From positions 1-64,000 of the forward strand of contig NZ_JAKREW010000001.1 of the NCBI RefSeq assembly GCF_022347545.1: a stretch of DNA of 64,000 nt. Reading direction: 5' to 3'. Below are positions 16,741 through 25,468 of this stretch, piece by piece (positions within the stretch are counted from its first letter, which is position 1; each line of letters begins with the position of its first letter). The translations under genes and the position numbers were made by a program. This DNA comes from Terribium retamae. GTDB lineage: Bacteria; Pseudomonadota; Alphaproteobacteria; Rhizobiales; Rhizobiaceae. The notes beneath the pieces are model-generated. The model was not told the DNA's origin and searched no databases. It saw only the letters and a list, made by a program, of their open reading frames with translations.

Positions 16741-18327
16741 TCAGTATCCGAGCGCCAGGCCGTCCTTGCGCGGGTCAGATGCTCCCGTCAGCGTGCCTTT
16801 CTTCCAATCGATCAGCACGGCTTGCCCACCGCCGAGCGGGTGAGCGGCTTCTGTCAGTTTATGACCACGTCGACGCAGGCCCTCGATTGCAGAAGGCTGA
16901 ATGCCTCGCTCCGCTTCGACGACATCGTCGTTGTAAAATACACGAGCGTCGTCAAGCGCTTCCTGGGGATCCATGTTGAAATCGATCATGTTGGTCAGGA
17001 GGTGGACATGGCCGAAGGGCTGGTAACCACCACCCATCACACCAAACGGCATCACTGCCCGGCCATCCTTCGTCATCATGCCCGGCATGATCGTATGCAT
17101 CGGCCGCTTGCGGGGCGCGATGCAATTGGGATGGCTTGGGTCGAGGCGGAAACTGGTGCCGCGATTTTGCAGCACGATGCCCGTTTTCGAGCCAACGACA
17201 CCACTGCCAAAAGAATAATAGGTCGAGTTGATGAAGCTGACTGCGTTGCGGTCGCGGTCGACGACAGAAATGTAGACCGTGTCGCTGCCGGGCAGATCGA
17301 TCTGGGGCAGGTCGGTCATGGCATGTTCGCGGTCGATCGCGGCACGCAACCGGTCGGCATGGGAAGCTGAAAGCAACTGCTTTACAGGAACCGCAACATG
17401 TTCGGGGTCGGCAAACAAGTTGTCGCGATCGCGGTAAGCTAGCCGCCCGGCTTCGATTTCCAAATGCAATCGCTCGGCGCCGTTGGGATCGAGCGCGCTT
17501 AGGTCGAAACCAGTAAGCACATTCAGCATCACCAGAGCGGTGAGACCCTGGTTGTTGGGTGGCATCTGGTGAACGCCATAACCTTTGTACGATGTCGACA
17601 CCGCGGGTTCGTAGCCGCCTCTCGTTGCGGCGAAATCTTCGAGCGTATGGAGGCCGCCGAGATGACGAAGCCGCGCAATCAAGTCCTCCGCGACCGGCCC
17701 TTCGTAGAAACCTGAGCGACCGTGCTTTGCGATGAGGCGCAAGGTCTGAGCCAATTCCGGCTGATAGTGCACGTCGCCTGCCTTGGGCGGCTTACCACCG
17801 GGTAGAAAGATCCGTGCAGCAACCTCGTCGGCGGAAAGATCGATTTCCGGGGTTTCCCAGTCGGCGGCAACGCGGTCATGCACGACGTAGCCATTTTCGG
17901 CATAGTGAATGGCAGGTGCCAATGCGTCGGCGATACCCCTGCGGCCATGGTCATCCAAAAGGCCGCACCAGGCATCGATCGCACCGGGCACGGTGACCGC
18001 GTGTGGGCCTTGCTTTGGCAGTTCGCTGAAACCACGGTCGAGATACCAGTCGACTGTCGCCATTTGGGGTGCTCGGCCAGAACCGTTGAAAGCGACTACG
18101 TTGCTTTCGCCCTTAGGGCAGTAGAGAACAAAGCAATCGCCACCGATACCAGTGGATTGTGGTTCTACCACCGCTTGCACAGCCGCGGCGCAGACGGCCG
18201 CGTCCATTGCATTGCCGCCTGCGCGCAACATGTCGAGCGCGGCCAGCGTCGAAAGTGGATGCGAAGTTGCGGCCATCGCTTCGGTGGCGCGGGCAGGGGA
18301 GCGGCCCGGTAACTGGAAATCACGCAT
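16741..18327 (-). CDS. ggt: Gamma-glutamyltranspeptidase family protein
   Basis: A 528-residue Ntn-hydrolase precursor. N-terminal GGT pattern (SHPLSTLAALDMLRAGGNAM, STGIGGDCFVLY) leads to the processing site: SDTVYISVVDRDRNAVSFIN, with the catalytic Thr at about residue 349, then SFGSGVV and MHTIMPGMM. It would hydrolyse or transfer gamma-glutamyl groups. There is no obvious signal peptide from ATG 18327, so a cytoplasmic location is likely, as in the YwrD/HpxW-like branch. AGGGA lies upstream. It sits in a minus-strand unit with a 51-codon gene before it and the ammonia-lyase-like gene after it, divergent from a GntR regulator. Confidence 0.93.
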   Translation of the reverse strand: MRDFQLPGRSPARATEAMAATSHPLSTLAALDMLRAGGNAMDAAVCAAAVQAVVEPQSTGIGGDCFVLYCPKGESNVVAFNGSGRAPQMATVDWYLDRGFSELPKQGPHAVTVPGAIDAWCGLLDDHGRRGIADALAPAIHYAENGYVVHDRVAADWETPEIDLSADEVAARIFLPGGKPPKAGDVHYQPELAQTLRLIAKHGRSGFYEGPVAEDLIARLRHLGGLHTLEDFAATRGGYEPAVSTSYKGYGVHQMPPNNQGLTALVMLNVLTGFDLSALDPNGAERLHLEIEAGRLAYRDRDNLFADPEHVAVPVKQLLSASHADRLRAAIDREHAMTDLPQIDLPGSDTVYISVVDRDRNAVSFINSTYYSFGSGVVGSKTGIVLQNRGTSFRLDPSHPNCIAPRKRPMHTIMPGMMTKDGRAVMPFGVMGGGYQPFGHVHLLTNMIDFNMDPQEALDDARVFYNDDVVEAERGIQPSAIEGLRRRGHKLTEAAHPLGGGQAVLIDWKKGTLTGASDPRKDGLALGY

Positions 18328-18402
18328 GTTGTTCTGATCCCTACGCTCGGCGTTCGCAGCCAAGTCACTGGGCTGCAGAAAGTAAGATGATCGACAGCAC
18401 AA

Positions 18403-18558
18403 TTAGGCATGTCGAATGGCGGAAATCGTGGGGGCGACATGATCGCGCAATGCATGAACATGCGTTGCCAGCGTCTCGCCGCCAGAGATGACGGACGAGA
18501 CGACCACTTCGTCGAAAGAGGTGATGAAGGCGAACTCAACGAACATTGTCCGTTCCAT
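18403..18558 (-). CDS. Small protein (51 aa) leading the ggt operon
   Basis: ATG 18558 preceded by GGAGG opens a 51-codon frame beginning MERTMFVEFAFITSFDEVVV and ending in TISAIRHA. Third positions are strongly GC-biased and the residue mix is soluble, so it looks coding. The stop is 75 bases before the ggt start. The GntR-type operator lies 40-49 bases upstream of its ATG. I recognise no family; it could be a leader, an effector-binding subunit or the remnant of a longer enzyme. Confidence 0.6.
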   Translation of the reverse strand: MERTMFVEFAFITSFDEVVVSSVISGGETLATHVHALRDHVAPTISAIRHA

Positions 18559-18597
18559 TGTGCCTCCAGTGTTCCCATCTTTATTGTGGATTCTTTT

Positions 18598-18607
18598 TTG
18601 TATACAA
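18598..18607. promoter_or_regulatory. GntR/FadR-type operator
   Basis: TTGTATACAA is a perfect 10-bp palindrome in AT-rich DNA between the ggt unit and the divergent gntR gene. It fits the TNGTNNACNA operator form of the FadR subfamily. It lies close in front of the ggt-side transcript, which suggests repression of that unit by the neighbouring regulator. Confidence 0.65.
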
Positions 18608-18721
18608 TTTTGAATGTAGTCTGGTGATGCAAGCTGTCAACCTCTCTCCGGCCTCCATGGTTGAACGGTCAAGGAGTAGATTTAGGTAATCGGGTAGGGA
18701 ACGGAAAACTGGAAACGATCT

Positions 18722-19423
18722 TTGGTCAAGCAAACGAAAAACACTCTACGCGATGCGGTCTATAACTCTCTGAAAAAGATGATCGTGACGGGCCAAATCC
18801 CACCGGGCGCGCGCGTCACGGAAAACGATATCGCAGCGAAGCTGAACGTCAGTCGCACCCCGATCCGGGAGGCCTTCAATCGCTTGGAGCGTGATGGCCT
18901 GATTACCGGAAGGCCGCGCCAGGGTTATGTCGTTACTGAGTTCGATCTCAACATGTTCCGCGAGGCATTCGACATACGCGAAGTGCTCGACGGCTATTCA
19001 GCGGAATTGGCTGCCGTGGCAGCGACAGAAGAAGATAAGCTTCGTCTGCGCGAAATACTCGCGGAGTGCGAAGGACTGGCCGCCATCCCCAATCGTACCG
19101 TCAATGACCAGTTTCAGGAGCTGCAGATCGGCATCGACCTTCATCGGGTTATCGCCCAGATCGGCGGCAATTCAATGCTGCATGGGATGCTTTGCGGGAT
19201 ACTGGACAAGTGCCAGCACTATGTCTGGGCTGAGCTGCTCTGGCTGGACGAATGGAAAGTCACGCGCGAGGAGCATACCAAGATCGTCGAAGCGATCTGC
19301 GCCGGCGAAGTGGAGCTGGCTGGCAAACTGGCGCGTGCACATGTCCGCGGTTCGCGTGACGGCATCCTGCGTCTGTTGCAGATGCGCTCGGACTATCAAA
19401 CCTTCCTGACGAAGGCTTCGTAA
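18722..19423 (+). CDS. GntR family (FCD-type) transcriptional regulator
   Basis: A 233-residue protein: winged helix-turn-helix at residues 8-75 (VTENDIAAKLNVSRTPIREA, GLITGRPRQGYVVTEFD) and a helical FCD ligand domain with DIREVLDGYSAEL, DLHRVIAQIGGN and EEHTKIVEAICAGE; the His and Asp residues are candidates for the metal or acid-binding site of the family. TTG start with only a weak upstream site. It is divergent from ggt and the lyase-like gene, so the inducer is probably a metabolite of that pathway. Confidence 0.92.
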   Translation: MVKQTKNTLRDAVYNSLKKMIVTGQIPPGARVTENDIAAKLNVSRTPIREAFNRLERDGLITGRPRQGYVVTEFDLNMFREAFDIREVLDGYSAELAAVAATEEDKLRLREILAECEGLAAIPNRTVNDQFQELQIGIDLHRVIAQIGGNSMLHGMLCGILDKCQHYVWAELLWLDEWKVTREEHTKIVEAICAGEVELAGKLARAHVRGSRDGILRLLQMRSDYQTFLTKAS

Positions 19424-19698
19424 TCGAATTGCCCAGATCAGAGATCTATGACTTTCCCATCGACCTCAAACGGTAGCTTCGAAGTCCAAAAGGACACACC
19501 GAACAGCCACTTGCAGGCACGGTGAGCGCCAGGAAGTTGCCTGGGCCTGCGTTCAGAAAAGCCCTTATCTCTTTCAATCGATTGATATTGTTTCTTCGGC
19601 GGGAAAGCTTCTCGTCGGGTCTTGCTGTTGTCATGAGGCTTTGACACAAGAAGCGCGCCTGCGCCCCATGGCGCGTTGGAAATGAGGAATTCTGCTTC
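19424..19698. other. Intergenic region upstream of glpX
   Basis: No gene is visible. TTGACA occurs near 19641, and GCGCGCC...GGCGCG around 19656-19675 can form a hairpin shortly before glpX. In many rhizobia hom precedes glpX; no hom sequence is present here. Confidence 0.4.
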
Positions 19699-20682
19699 AT
19701 GAACGCTGTTTCGAATACGATCGCCGGTCTCGACCGAATTCTCACTATGGAACTGGTACGCGTCACCGAGCGTGCCGCGGTTGCTGCGGCGCGGTTGCGC
19801 GGACGTGGTGACGAGAAGGCAGCCGATCAGGTTGCGGTCGATGCGATGCGGTCTGAGCTGAACCGCCTCAACATCAAGGGCACGGTGGTCATCGGCGAGG
19901 GTGAGCGCGATGAAGCGCCGATGCTCTACATCGGTGAAGAGGTTGGCACAGGCAAGGGACCGGCGGTCGACATCGCGCTGGATCCGCTGGAAGGCACCAC
20001 GATCTGCGCCAAGAACCTGCCGAACGCGCTGGCCGTCATTGCCATTGCAGAAAAGGGCAGCCTGCTGTTCGCGCCTGACGTCTATATGGACAAGATCGCC
20101 ATCGGCCCGGGCTACCCGGAAGGCACGATCGACCTCGATGCGTCCCCCGCCGACAACATCGCAAGCCTCGCCAAGGCCAAGGGTGTGCCGGTGAACGAGA
20201 TCACGGCCTGTATCCTGGACCGCCCCCGACATGCCAAGCTGATCGAAGCCGTGCGCGCGACCGGTGCCGCCATCCGCCTGATTGGCGACGGCGATGTTGC
20301 TGGCGTTATCCACACGACCGATCCGGAAGAGACCGGCATCGATATCTATATCGGCTCCGGCGGCGCCCCTGAGGGCGTTCTGGCGGCGGCGGCGCTGCGC
20401 TGCACGGGCGGTCAGATTCAGGGCCGGCTTATTCTCGACACGCCGGAAAAGGTTGAGCGCGCCGCTAAGATGGGCATTTCCGATCCGAATAAAGTCTATC
20501 GTGTCGACGAAATGGCGCGGGGTGACGTGCTTTTCGCTGCGACCGGCGTGACCGACGGGAACATGCTCGCCGGCGTGAAATTCGGCCGCAACTACATCAC
20601 GACCGACACGATCGTGCTGCGTTCTTCCTCGCGGACGGTGCGGGAGATCAAGGCGCGGCATCAGGACGTCGATAAGTTTTGA
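19699..20682 (+). CDS. glpX: Class II fructose-1,6-bisphosphatase
   Basis: A 327-residue enzyme of gluconeogenesis that hydrolyses fructose 1,6-bisphosphate. GlpX signatures are present: DQVAVDAMR, VVIGEGERDEAPMLY, DIALDPLEGTT, IGDGDVAGVIH and SGGAPEGVLAAAAL. Length is normal for the family. It is followed by recJ with 62 bases between, an order common in Hyphomicrobiales. Confidence 0.97.
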   Translation: MNAVSNTIAGLDRILTMELVRVTERAAVAAARLRGRGDEKAADQVAVDAMRSELNRLNIKGTVVIGEGERDEAPMLYIGEEVGTGKGPAVDIALDPLEGTTICAKNLPNALAVIAIAEKGSLLFAPDVYMDKIAIGPGYPEGTIDLDASPADNIASLAKAKGVPVNEITACILDRPRHAKLIEAVRATGAAIRLIGDGDVAGVIHTTDPEETGIDIYIGSGGAPEGVLAAAALRCTGGQIQGRLILDTPEKVERAAKMGISDPNKVYRVDEMARGDVLFAATGVTDGNMLAGVKFGRNYITTDTIVLRSSSRTVREIKARHQDVDKF

Positions 20683-20744
20683 TTTTTGCCGGTTTCGCCG
20701 TATTGAGCCGTGATGAGGCTCGATACGGTGAATGGTAGCCCCGC

Positions 20745-22529
20745 ATGACGGGCGAGAAGCGCTTTTTCCTGGATGTGAGGCGTTCGGCAACCGGTCTTGC
20801 CTGGATGCACCGGCTGTCCGAGCGCCAGGATATGACCGCGCTGGCGATTGCACAGGGACATGGCGTGCCGGACATTGTGGCACGCGTTCTGGCCGGTCGT
20901 GGTGTCACGGCGGTTGGCACCGAGCGTTTTCTCGATCCCACGATCCGTGATCTTTTGCCGGATCCTGCGACACTGACCGATATGGAAAAGGCAGCCATAC
21001 GGCTGGCCGAGGCCATCGTGCGTGGCGAAAGGGTTGCGATTTTCGGAGACTATGACGTTGACGGTGCTGCTTCTTCGGCACTGCTGAAACGGTTCCTCGA
21101 TCATTTTTCCGTTCCGTCGGAAATCTACATTCCCGACCGTATTTTCGAGGGTTACGGCCCCAATCCGGAGGCCATGCGCGAGCTGGTTGGCCGAGGCGCG
21201 ACACTGATCGTCACTGTGGATTGTGGCACCAACAGCGCTGCTTCAATCAACGCCGCCAGGGAAGCCGGTGCCGATGTCGTCGTTTTGGATCATCATCAGG
21301 TGGGCGGTGCCCTGCCTGCGGCGTCAGCCGTCGTCAATCCGAACCGGGAGGATGACCTTTCGGGACAGGGGCATCTGTGTGCCGCAGGAGTGGTGTTTCT
21401 GACGCTCGTACAGACCGCCAAGTTGCTGCGCGAACGCGTACCGGACGCGCCAAGGCCGGATTTGTTGGCGCTGCTTGATCTCGTCGCCCTTGCCACCGTC
21501 TGCGATGTCGTGCCGCTCGTGGGCGTCAACCGCGCTTTTGTCGTCAAAGGTCTGCAGGTTGTCCGCCAGCAAAGAAATATCGGTCTGGCCGAATTGGGGC
21601 GCGTCTCGCGTATCGGCGAGCCGGTCAATACCTTTCACCTCGCATTCCTGATCGGTCCGCGCATCAATGCCGGGGGGCGCATCGGCGATGCCGCGCTCGG
21701 CAGCCGTTTGCTGGCAACGGACGATCCCGCCGAGGCGCGTTCGATCGCTGAAACGCTTGACCGTTTGAACCAGGAGCGTCAGGCGATGGAGCAGGAGATG
21801 CTCGCACAGGCGCGCGCCGAGGCCGATGCTGAATTGGCTGGCGGGCAGGGGCCTGCGGTCATCGTGACGGCCTCCGACAAATGGCATCCCGGTATCGTCG
21901 GGCTGATTGCTTCGCGCCTGAAGGAGCATGCACGCCGTCCGTCTTTTGCTATCGCTTTCAACGCTGATGGCGTTGGTACGGGTTCAGGACGCTCGGTCGT
22001 GGGCTTCGATCTCGGCCGCCTAGTGCGCGAGGCGGCTGAGGCTGGTCTGATCGTCAAGGGCGGTGGTCACGCCATGGCCGCGGGCATAACCGTGGATCGC
22101 GAGAAGCTTGGCGCCTTGCGCGCCTTCTTCGAGGAGCGCGCCGCGGCCGACGTGTTCCGCCTGCGTGATGAAGAAAGTCTGTTGGTCGACGGTGCGCTGG
22201 CAGCAGAAGGCGCAACGCTCGCCTTGCTCGATACGCTGGAGAAGGCTGGGCCCTTCGGTACGGGCCATGTGTCGCCGCTTTTCGTATTGCCGCGTCATCG
22301 ACTGGCCGACGCACGCGCCGTTGGCATCAATCACATCCGCGCCGACCTTGTCTCTGAAAGCGGCGGGCGCATCCAGGCCATGGCTTTCCGGGCTGGCGAT
22401 ACTACCCTGGGCCAATTCCTGTTCAACAACAGGGGCAGGACCTTGCACGTCGCGGGCTCGGTCTCCGGCAATTACTGGAACGGCAACCGCAGTGTGCAAT
22501 TCCGCATCATCGACGCAGCGATGGCCTGA
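20745..22529 (+). CDS. recJ: Single-stranded-DNA exonuclease RecJ
   Basis: A 594-residue 5'-3' exonuclease used in recombination and repair. DHH-family motifs are visible: IFGDYDVDGAASSALL at about residue 99, VDCGTNS, DHHQVGG at about 181, GPRINAGGRIG, then the DHHA1 domain with SGRSVVGFDLG and KGGGHAMAAG and an OB-fold C-terminus. Length fits the family. Translation begins at ATG 20745. Confidence 0.97.
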   Translation: MTGEKRFFLDVRRSATGLAWMHRLSERQDMTALAIAQGHGVPDIVARVLAGRGVTAVGTERFLDPTIRDLLPDPATLTDMEKAAIRLAEAIVRGERVAIFGDYDVDGAASSALLKRFLDHFSVPSEIYIPDRIFEGYGPNPEAMRELVGRGATLIVTVDCGTNSAASINAAREAGADVVVLDHHQVGGALPAASAVVNPNREDDLSGQGHLCAAGVVFLTLVQTAKLLRERVPDAPRPDLLALLDLVALATVCDVVPLVGVNRAFVVKGLQVVRQQRNIGLAELGRVSRIGEPVNTFHLAFLIGPRINAGGRIGDAALGSRLLATDDPAEARSIAETLDRLNQERQAMEQEMLAQARAEADAELAGGQGPAVIVTASDKWHPGIVGLIASRLKEHARRPSFAIAFNADGVGTGSGRSVVGFDLGRLVREAAEAGLIVKGGGHAMAAGITVDREKLGALRAFFEERAAADVFRLRDEESLLVDGALAAEGATLALLDTLEKAGPFGTGHVSPLFVLPRHRLADARAVGINHIRADLVSESGGRIQAMAFRAGDTTLGQFLFNNRGRTLHVAGSVSGNYWNGNRSVQFRIIDAAMA

Positions 22530-22560
22530 TCAAACCTCCTTTATACGTTCGGAGGGGGCT

Positions 22561-22580
22561 CTAAATGCGATAGCATTTAG
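22561..22580. repeat. Short palindrome CTAAATGC/GCATTTAG
   Basis: Eight-base arms around GATA lie between the convergent recJ and patatin-like genes. The stop codon of the patatin gene (22577-22579) lies in the right arm. It looks like one of the short palindromes scattered in rhizobial genomes and could also act as a weak terminator. Confidence 0.55.
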
Positions 22581-23548
22581 GCCAGAACGGCTTGCAGCCG
22601 CTTCAATTCGTCGACATGCGCCATGGTGGCTTCATAGCCGAGGCGGATCGCTTCATCGGCGCGGTGGAATTCAGTCAAGCCGACATGGCCGAGCTTCGGC
22701 TGCAGAGACAGGTCCGGCGGATCACCTGCCATGCGTGCACGCGAAATCCGATCCTGGATGATGTTGAATGCTTCCACCATCATGCCGGTAATGCCGAGCC
22801 GGGTTCCTTGCGCCGTGGCGCTGGGATCGAAGCGGCCGGACCTTGCCGCATCTTTCTGGATCATGAGTTCGCCGGCATTGTGCTTGATGACCGCCGCGCG
22901 ACCGAAAAGGTCGTAATGAAGGTTCACCGCGACCACCATGCGCTGCTCGTGGGCACGGCACACCGACACCGGGACGGGGTTGACCAGAGCTCCGTCAGCC
23001 AGAATGCGGCCGTTGCAATTGACCGGCTCGAAGACGCCGGGCAGGGCATAGGAGGCTCGCATAGCCGTAACCAGCGAGCCCTGTGTGATCCAGATTTCGT
23101 GGCCCGTTCTGACTTCTGTTGCGACGGCAACGAGTGGCTTGGGCAAGTCTTCTATGCGCAATCCGTCGAGATGTTCGCGCAGCCGGGCGTCGAGCTTCAT
23201 GCCGCCGAACAGACCGCTGCCACCCAGATTGATGTCGAGCAGGCCGAAAATGCGCCGCCGGGTCAGGCTGCGCGCAAATTCTTCCAGCTCATCCAGTTTG
23301 CCGGCAAGATAGCAGCCGCCGACCAGTGCACCGATCGATGTGCCCGCGATCATGGAGATTTCGAGGCCGACTTCGTCCAGGGCGCGCAACACGCCGATAT
23401 GCGCCCAGCCGCGCGCCACGCCGCCCCCAAGAGCCAGTGCAATGCCGCATTTCCTGGAATGTTTGATTGCCGGTGCCCCGTCGGATGACGACGGATCATT
23501 CGCTTCGCGAGCGAGCCCCCTGCCACGCAATGACGCCCATTCGAGCAT
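22577..23548 (-). CDS. Patatin-like phospholipase family protein
   Basis: A 323-residue serine esterase. The patatin elements are complete: oxyanion loop ALGGGVARGWAHIG, nucleophile elbow GTSIG, and catalytic Asp in DGALVNPVPV. No signal peptide, so cytoplasmic, resembling RssA. ATG 23548 is favoured over GTG 23551 by GGGAG spacing. Substrate is unknown. It is convergent with recJ. Confidence 0.93.
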   Translation of the reverse strand: MLEWASLRGRGLAREANDPSSSDGAPAIKHSRKCGIALALGGGVARGWAHIGVLRALDEVGLEISMIAGTSIGALVGGCYLAGKLDELEEFARSLTRRRIFGLLDINLGGSGLFGGMKLDARLREHLDGLRIEDLPKPLVAVATEVRTGHEIWITQGSLVTAMRASYALPGVFEPVNCNGRILADGALVNPVPVSVCRAHEQRMVVAVNLHYDLFGRAAVIKHNAGELMIQKDAARSGRFDPSATAQGTRLGITGMMVEAFNIIQDRISRARMAGDPPDLSLQPKLGHVGLTEFHRADEAIRLGYEATMAHVDELKRLQAVLA

Positions 23549-23632
23549 CACAGTCTCCCTTATCCCACGGCCACCATACCAGATCGCCGTATCGAAATCA
23601 TGAATCGGGCAAAGTTGGTCCCGGCGGGATAG

Positions 23633-24091
23633 TCAACGAGGCGTCCGATAGGTTTCCTGCGCATCGAACAGTGGCTTGGAGCCGTCTGCGGCGAGCGTCC
23701 CCTTGCCGTCGACAAGCACCACCGTCCGATAAAAGCAAGAACGCCTGCCGGTGTGACAGGTTGCATCATGGCCCGTAACTTTTACGCGAAGCCAGATTGC
23801 ATCCTGGTCGCAATCTGTCCTGATCTCTACGACCTGCTGGAGATTCCCTGAGGTTTCCCCCTTCTTCCAGAGCGTGTTGCGCGACCGCGACCAGTAATGG
23901 GCGATGCCGGTTTCGAGGGTCAGACCAAGCGCTTGCGCATTCATATGCGCGACCATCAACAGCATGCCGTCGTCGGCGTCCGTGACGACGGCAGTGACAA
24001 GTCCAGCCGCATCGAAGCGGGGGGTGAAGACATCCCCTTCCTCGAGAAGGCTCTTGTCCTTGGAGGGTTCGGAAAATTGCACAGCAGTCAT
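23633..24091 (-). CDS. hisI: Phosphoribosyl-AMP cyclohydrolase
   Basis: Third step of histidine biosynthesis, opening the adenine ring of PR-AMP. Family signatures: [45 protein letters not shown] and [10 protein letters not shown], including the zinc Cys and metal Asp residues. It is a stand-alone HisI without the HisE domain, about 152 residues. ATG 24091 has AGGA upstream. It follows folE by 37 bases and is probably co-transcribed. Confidence 0.96.
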   Translation of the reverse strand: MTAVQFSEPSKDKSLLEEGDVFTPRFDAAGLVTAVVTDADDGMLLMVAHMNAQALGLTLETGIAHYWSRSRNTLWKKGETSGNLQQVVEIRTDCDQDAIWLRVKVTGHDATCHTGRRSCFYRTVVLVDGKGTLAADGSKPLFDAQETYRTPR

Positions 24092-24128
24092 CGCCGGATC
24101 CTGAGAAGTCTGGAGCCGGCGAGACGGG

Positions 24129-24767
24129 TCAAGCTCCGCCGCCGGCACGCACCATGGTGACGAACCGGATCTGTTCCTCGGGATTGTCCCGGAAATTGCC
24201 GGTGAAGGTGGAGGTCAGGGTGGTCGACCCCTGTTTGCGGATGCCGCGCATGGCCATGCACATGTGCTCGGCTTCGACCATCACAGCAACGCCGCGCGGA
24301 TTTAGCACGTCCTGGATGACGCCGGCAATCTGCGCGGTCAGTGCTTCCTGCGTCTGGAGGCGATGCGCAAAGATGTCGACCACCCGCGCGATCTTCGACA
24401 GCCCAACGACCTTGCCATCCGGCAGATAGCCGACATGCGCCTTGCCGATGATCGGCACCATGTGGTGCTCGCAATGTGAATGGAACTTGATGTCGCGCAC
24501 GATGACGAGGTCGTCATAGCCAGCGACTTCCTCGAAGGTACGTCCGAGTTCCTCGGCCGGGCACATATCGTAGCCGCCGAACATTTCACGAAAAGCCTTG
24601 GCGACGCGTTTGGGCGTGTCGACCAGGCCCTCGCGGTCCGGATTGTCGCCGGTCCAGCGCAGCAGTGTCCGAACAGCGGTCTCGACCTCCTCCTGGCTCG
24701 GCCGGTCGGTGACCGGCTTGTCCATATAGGCCGACTGCGGCATCATTTTCTTGATGGCGGCATCCAT
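24129..24767 (-). CDS. folE: GTP cyclohydrolase I
   Basis: First step of tetrahydrofolate synthesis, GTP to dihydroneopterin triphosphate. Visible are the zinc Cys/His in [38 protein letters not shown], and [22 protein letters not shown] lies directly against the first ATG (24776) but nine bases before ATG 24767, so the latter is the better start (212 residues). It heads the folE-hisI pair. Confidence 0.96.
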   Translation of the reverse strand: MDAAIKKMMPQSAYMDKPVTDRPSQEEVETAVRTLLRWTGDNPDREGLVDTPKRVAKAFREMFGGYDMCPAEELGRTFEEVAGYDDLVIVRDIKFHSHCEHHMVPIIGKAHVGYLPDGKVVGLSKIARVVDIFAHRLQTQEALTAQIAGVIQDVLNPRGVAVMVEAEHMCMAMRGIRKQGSTTLTSTFTGNFRDNPEEQIRFVTMVRAGGGA

Positions 24768-25007
24768 GAAAGGCATCTCCCGTAGTTCCCTTCATAGAGG
24801 GAACGAGTTGAACGGACCACTGCCTTTTGCGGTAGCGGAAACCCCACCCGGTTTCCCGCCCGAAAGCGGCGTGAAAAGGTCGGTCGACGCGACTGCTCGC
24901 CGCCTTGTCGATCCCGGACCCGCAGCATTATATATGGTCGTGCCGAGCGATTGAAAGATACGCCAGCAGTATTCGATGATCGTGCCAGCGCAGCAGGCTG
25001 AAAGATT

Positions 25008-25454
25008 ATGATCGACGACGTCTACAATGCGAAAATTCTTGGCTTCGCGGGAAATATCGCCCGCATTGGCCGCCTCGAACATCCAGATGCTACCGCCAAG
25101 GCGCACTCCAAACTGTGTGGCTCCACAGTGGTGGTGGATATCACCATGCAAGACGGCGTCGTCACCGATTTCGCGCATGATGTGAAGGCTTGCGCGCTCG
25201 GCCAGGCTTCGTCTTCCATCATGGCCGCCAACGTTGTCGGCGCGACCGCGCAAGAGCTGCGCGCAGTGCGTGAGACGATGCTTAAGATGTTGAAGGAAAA
25301 CGGTGCGCCGCCGCAAGGTCGGTTCGCGGATCTCAAATATCTGGAGCCGGTGCGCGATTACAAGGCTCGCCACGCTTCGACGATGCTAACCTTCGATGCT
25401 GTTGTCGACGCAATTGGCCAGATCGAGCAGAAGCAGGCTGAAGCGGCCGCCTGA
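25008..25454 (+). CDS. NifU/IscU-like Fe-S scaffold-family protein with His in place of the third Cys
   Basis: A 148-residue protein of the IscU/SufU fold (YNAKILGFAGNI, SKLCGSTVVVDITM, VKACALGQASSS). Scaffold proteins use three Cys; here Cys37 and Cys62 are kept but the third position reads YKARHAST, so His122 stands where Cys is expected. Similar proteins are annotated as Fe-S scaffolds across alphaproteobacteria; a different ligand set or a sulphur-transfer role is possible. No isc or suf gene is nearby. It is divergent from folE. Confidence 0.85.
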   Translation: MIDDVYNAKILGFAGNIARIGRLEHPDATAKAHSKLCGSTVVVDITMQDGVVTDFAHDVKACALGQASSSIMAANVVGATAQELRAVRETMLKMLKENGAPPQGRFADLKYLEPVRDYKARHASTMLTFDAVVDAIGQIEQKQAEAAA

Positions 25455-25468
25455 AGCCACACGGTATT

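Noticed and set aside
19438..20883. Minus-strand open frame of 481 codons opposite glpX
   Set aside because: glpX is certain on the plus strand, and the antisense product shows no domain.
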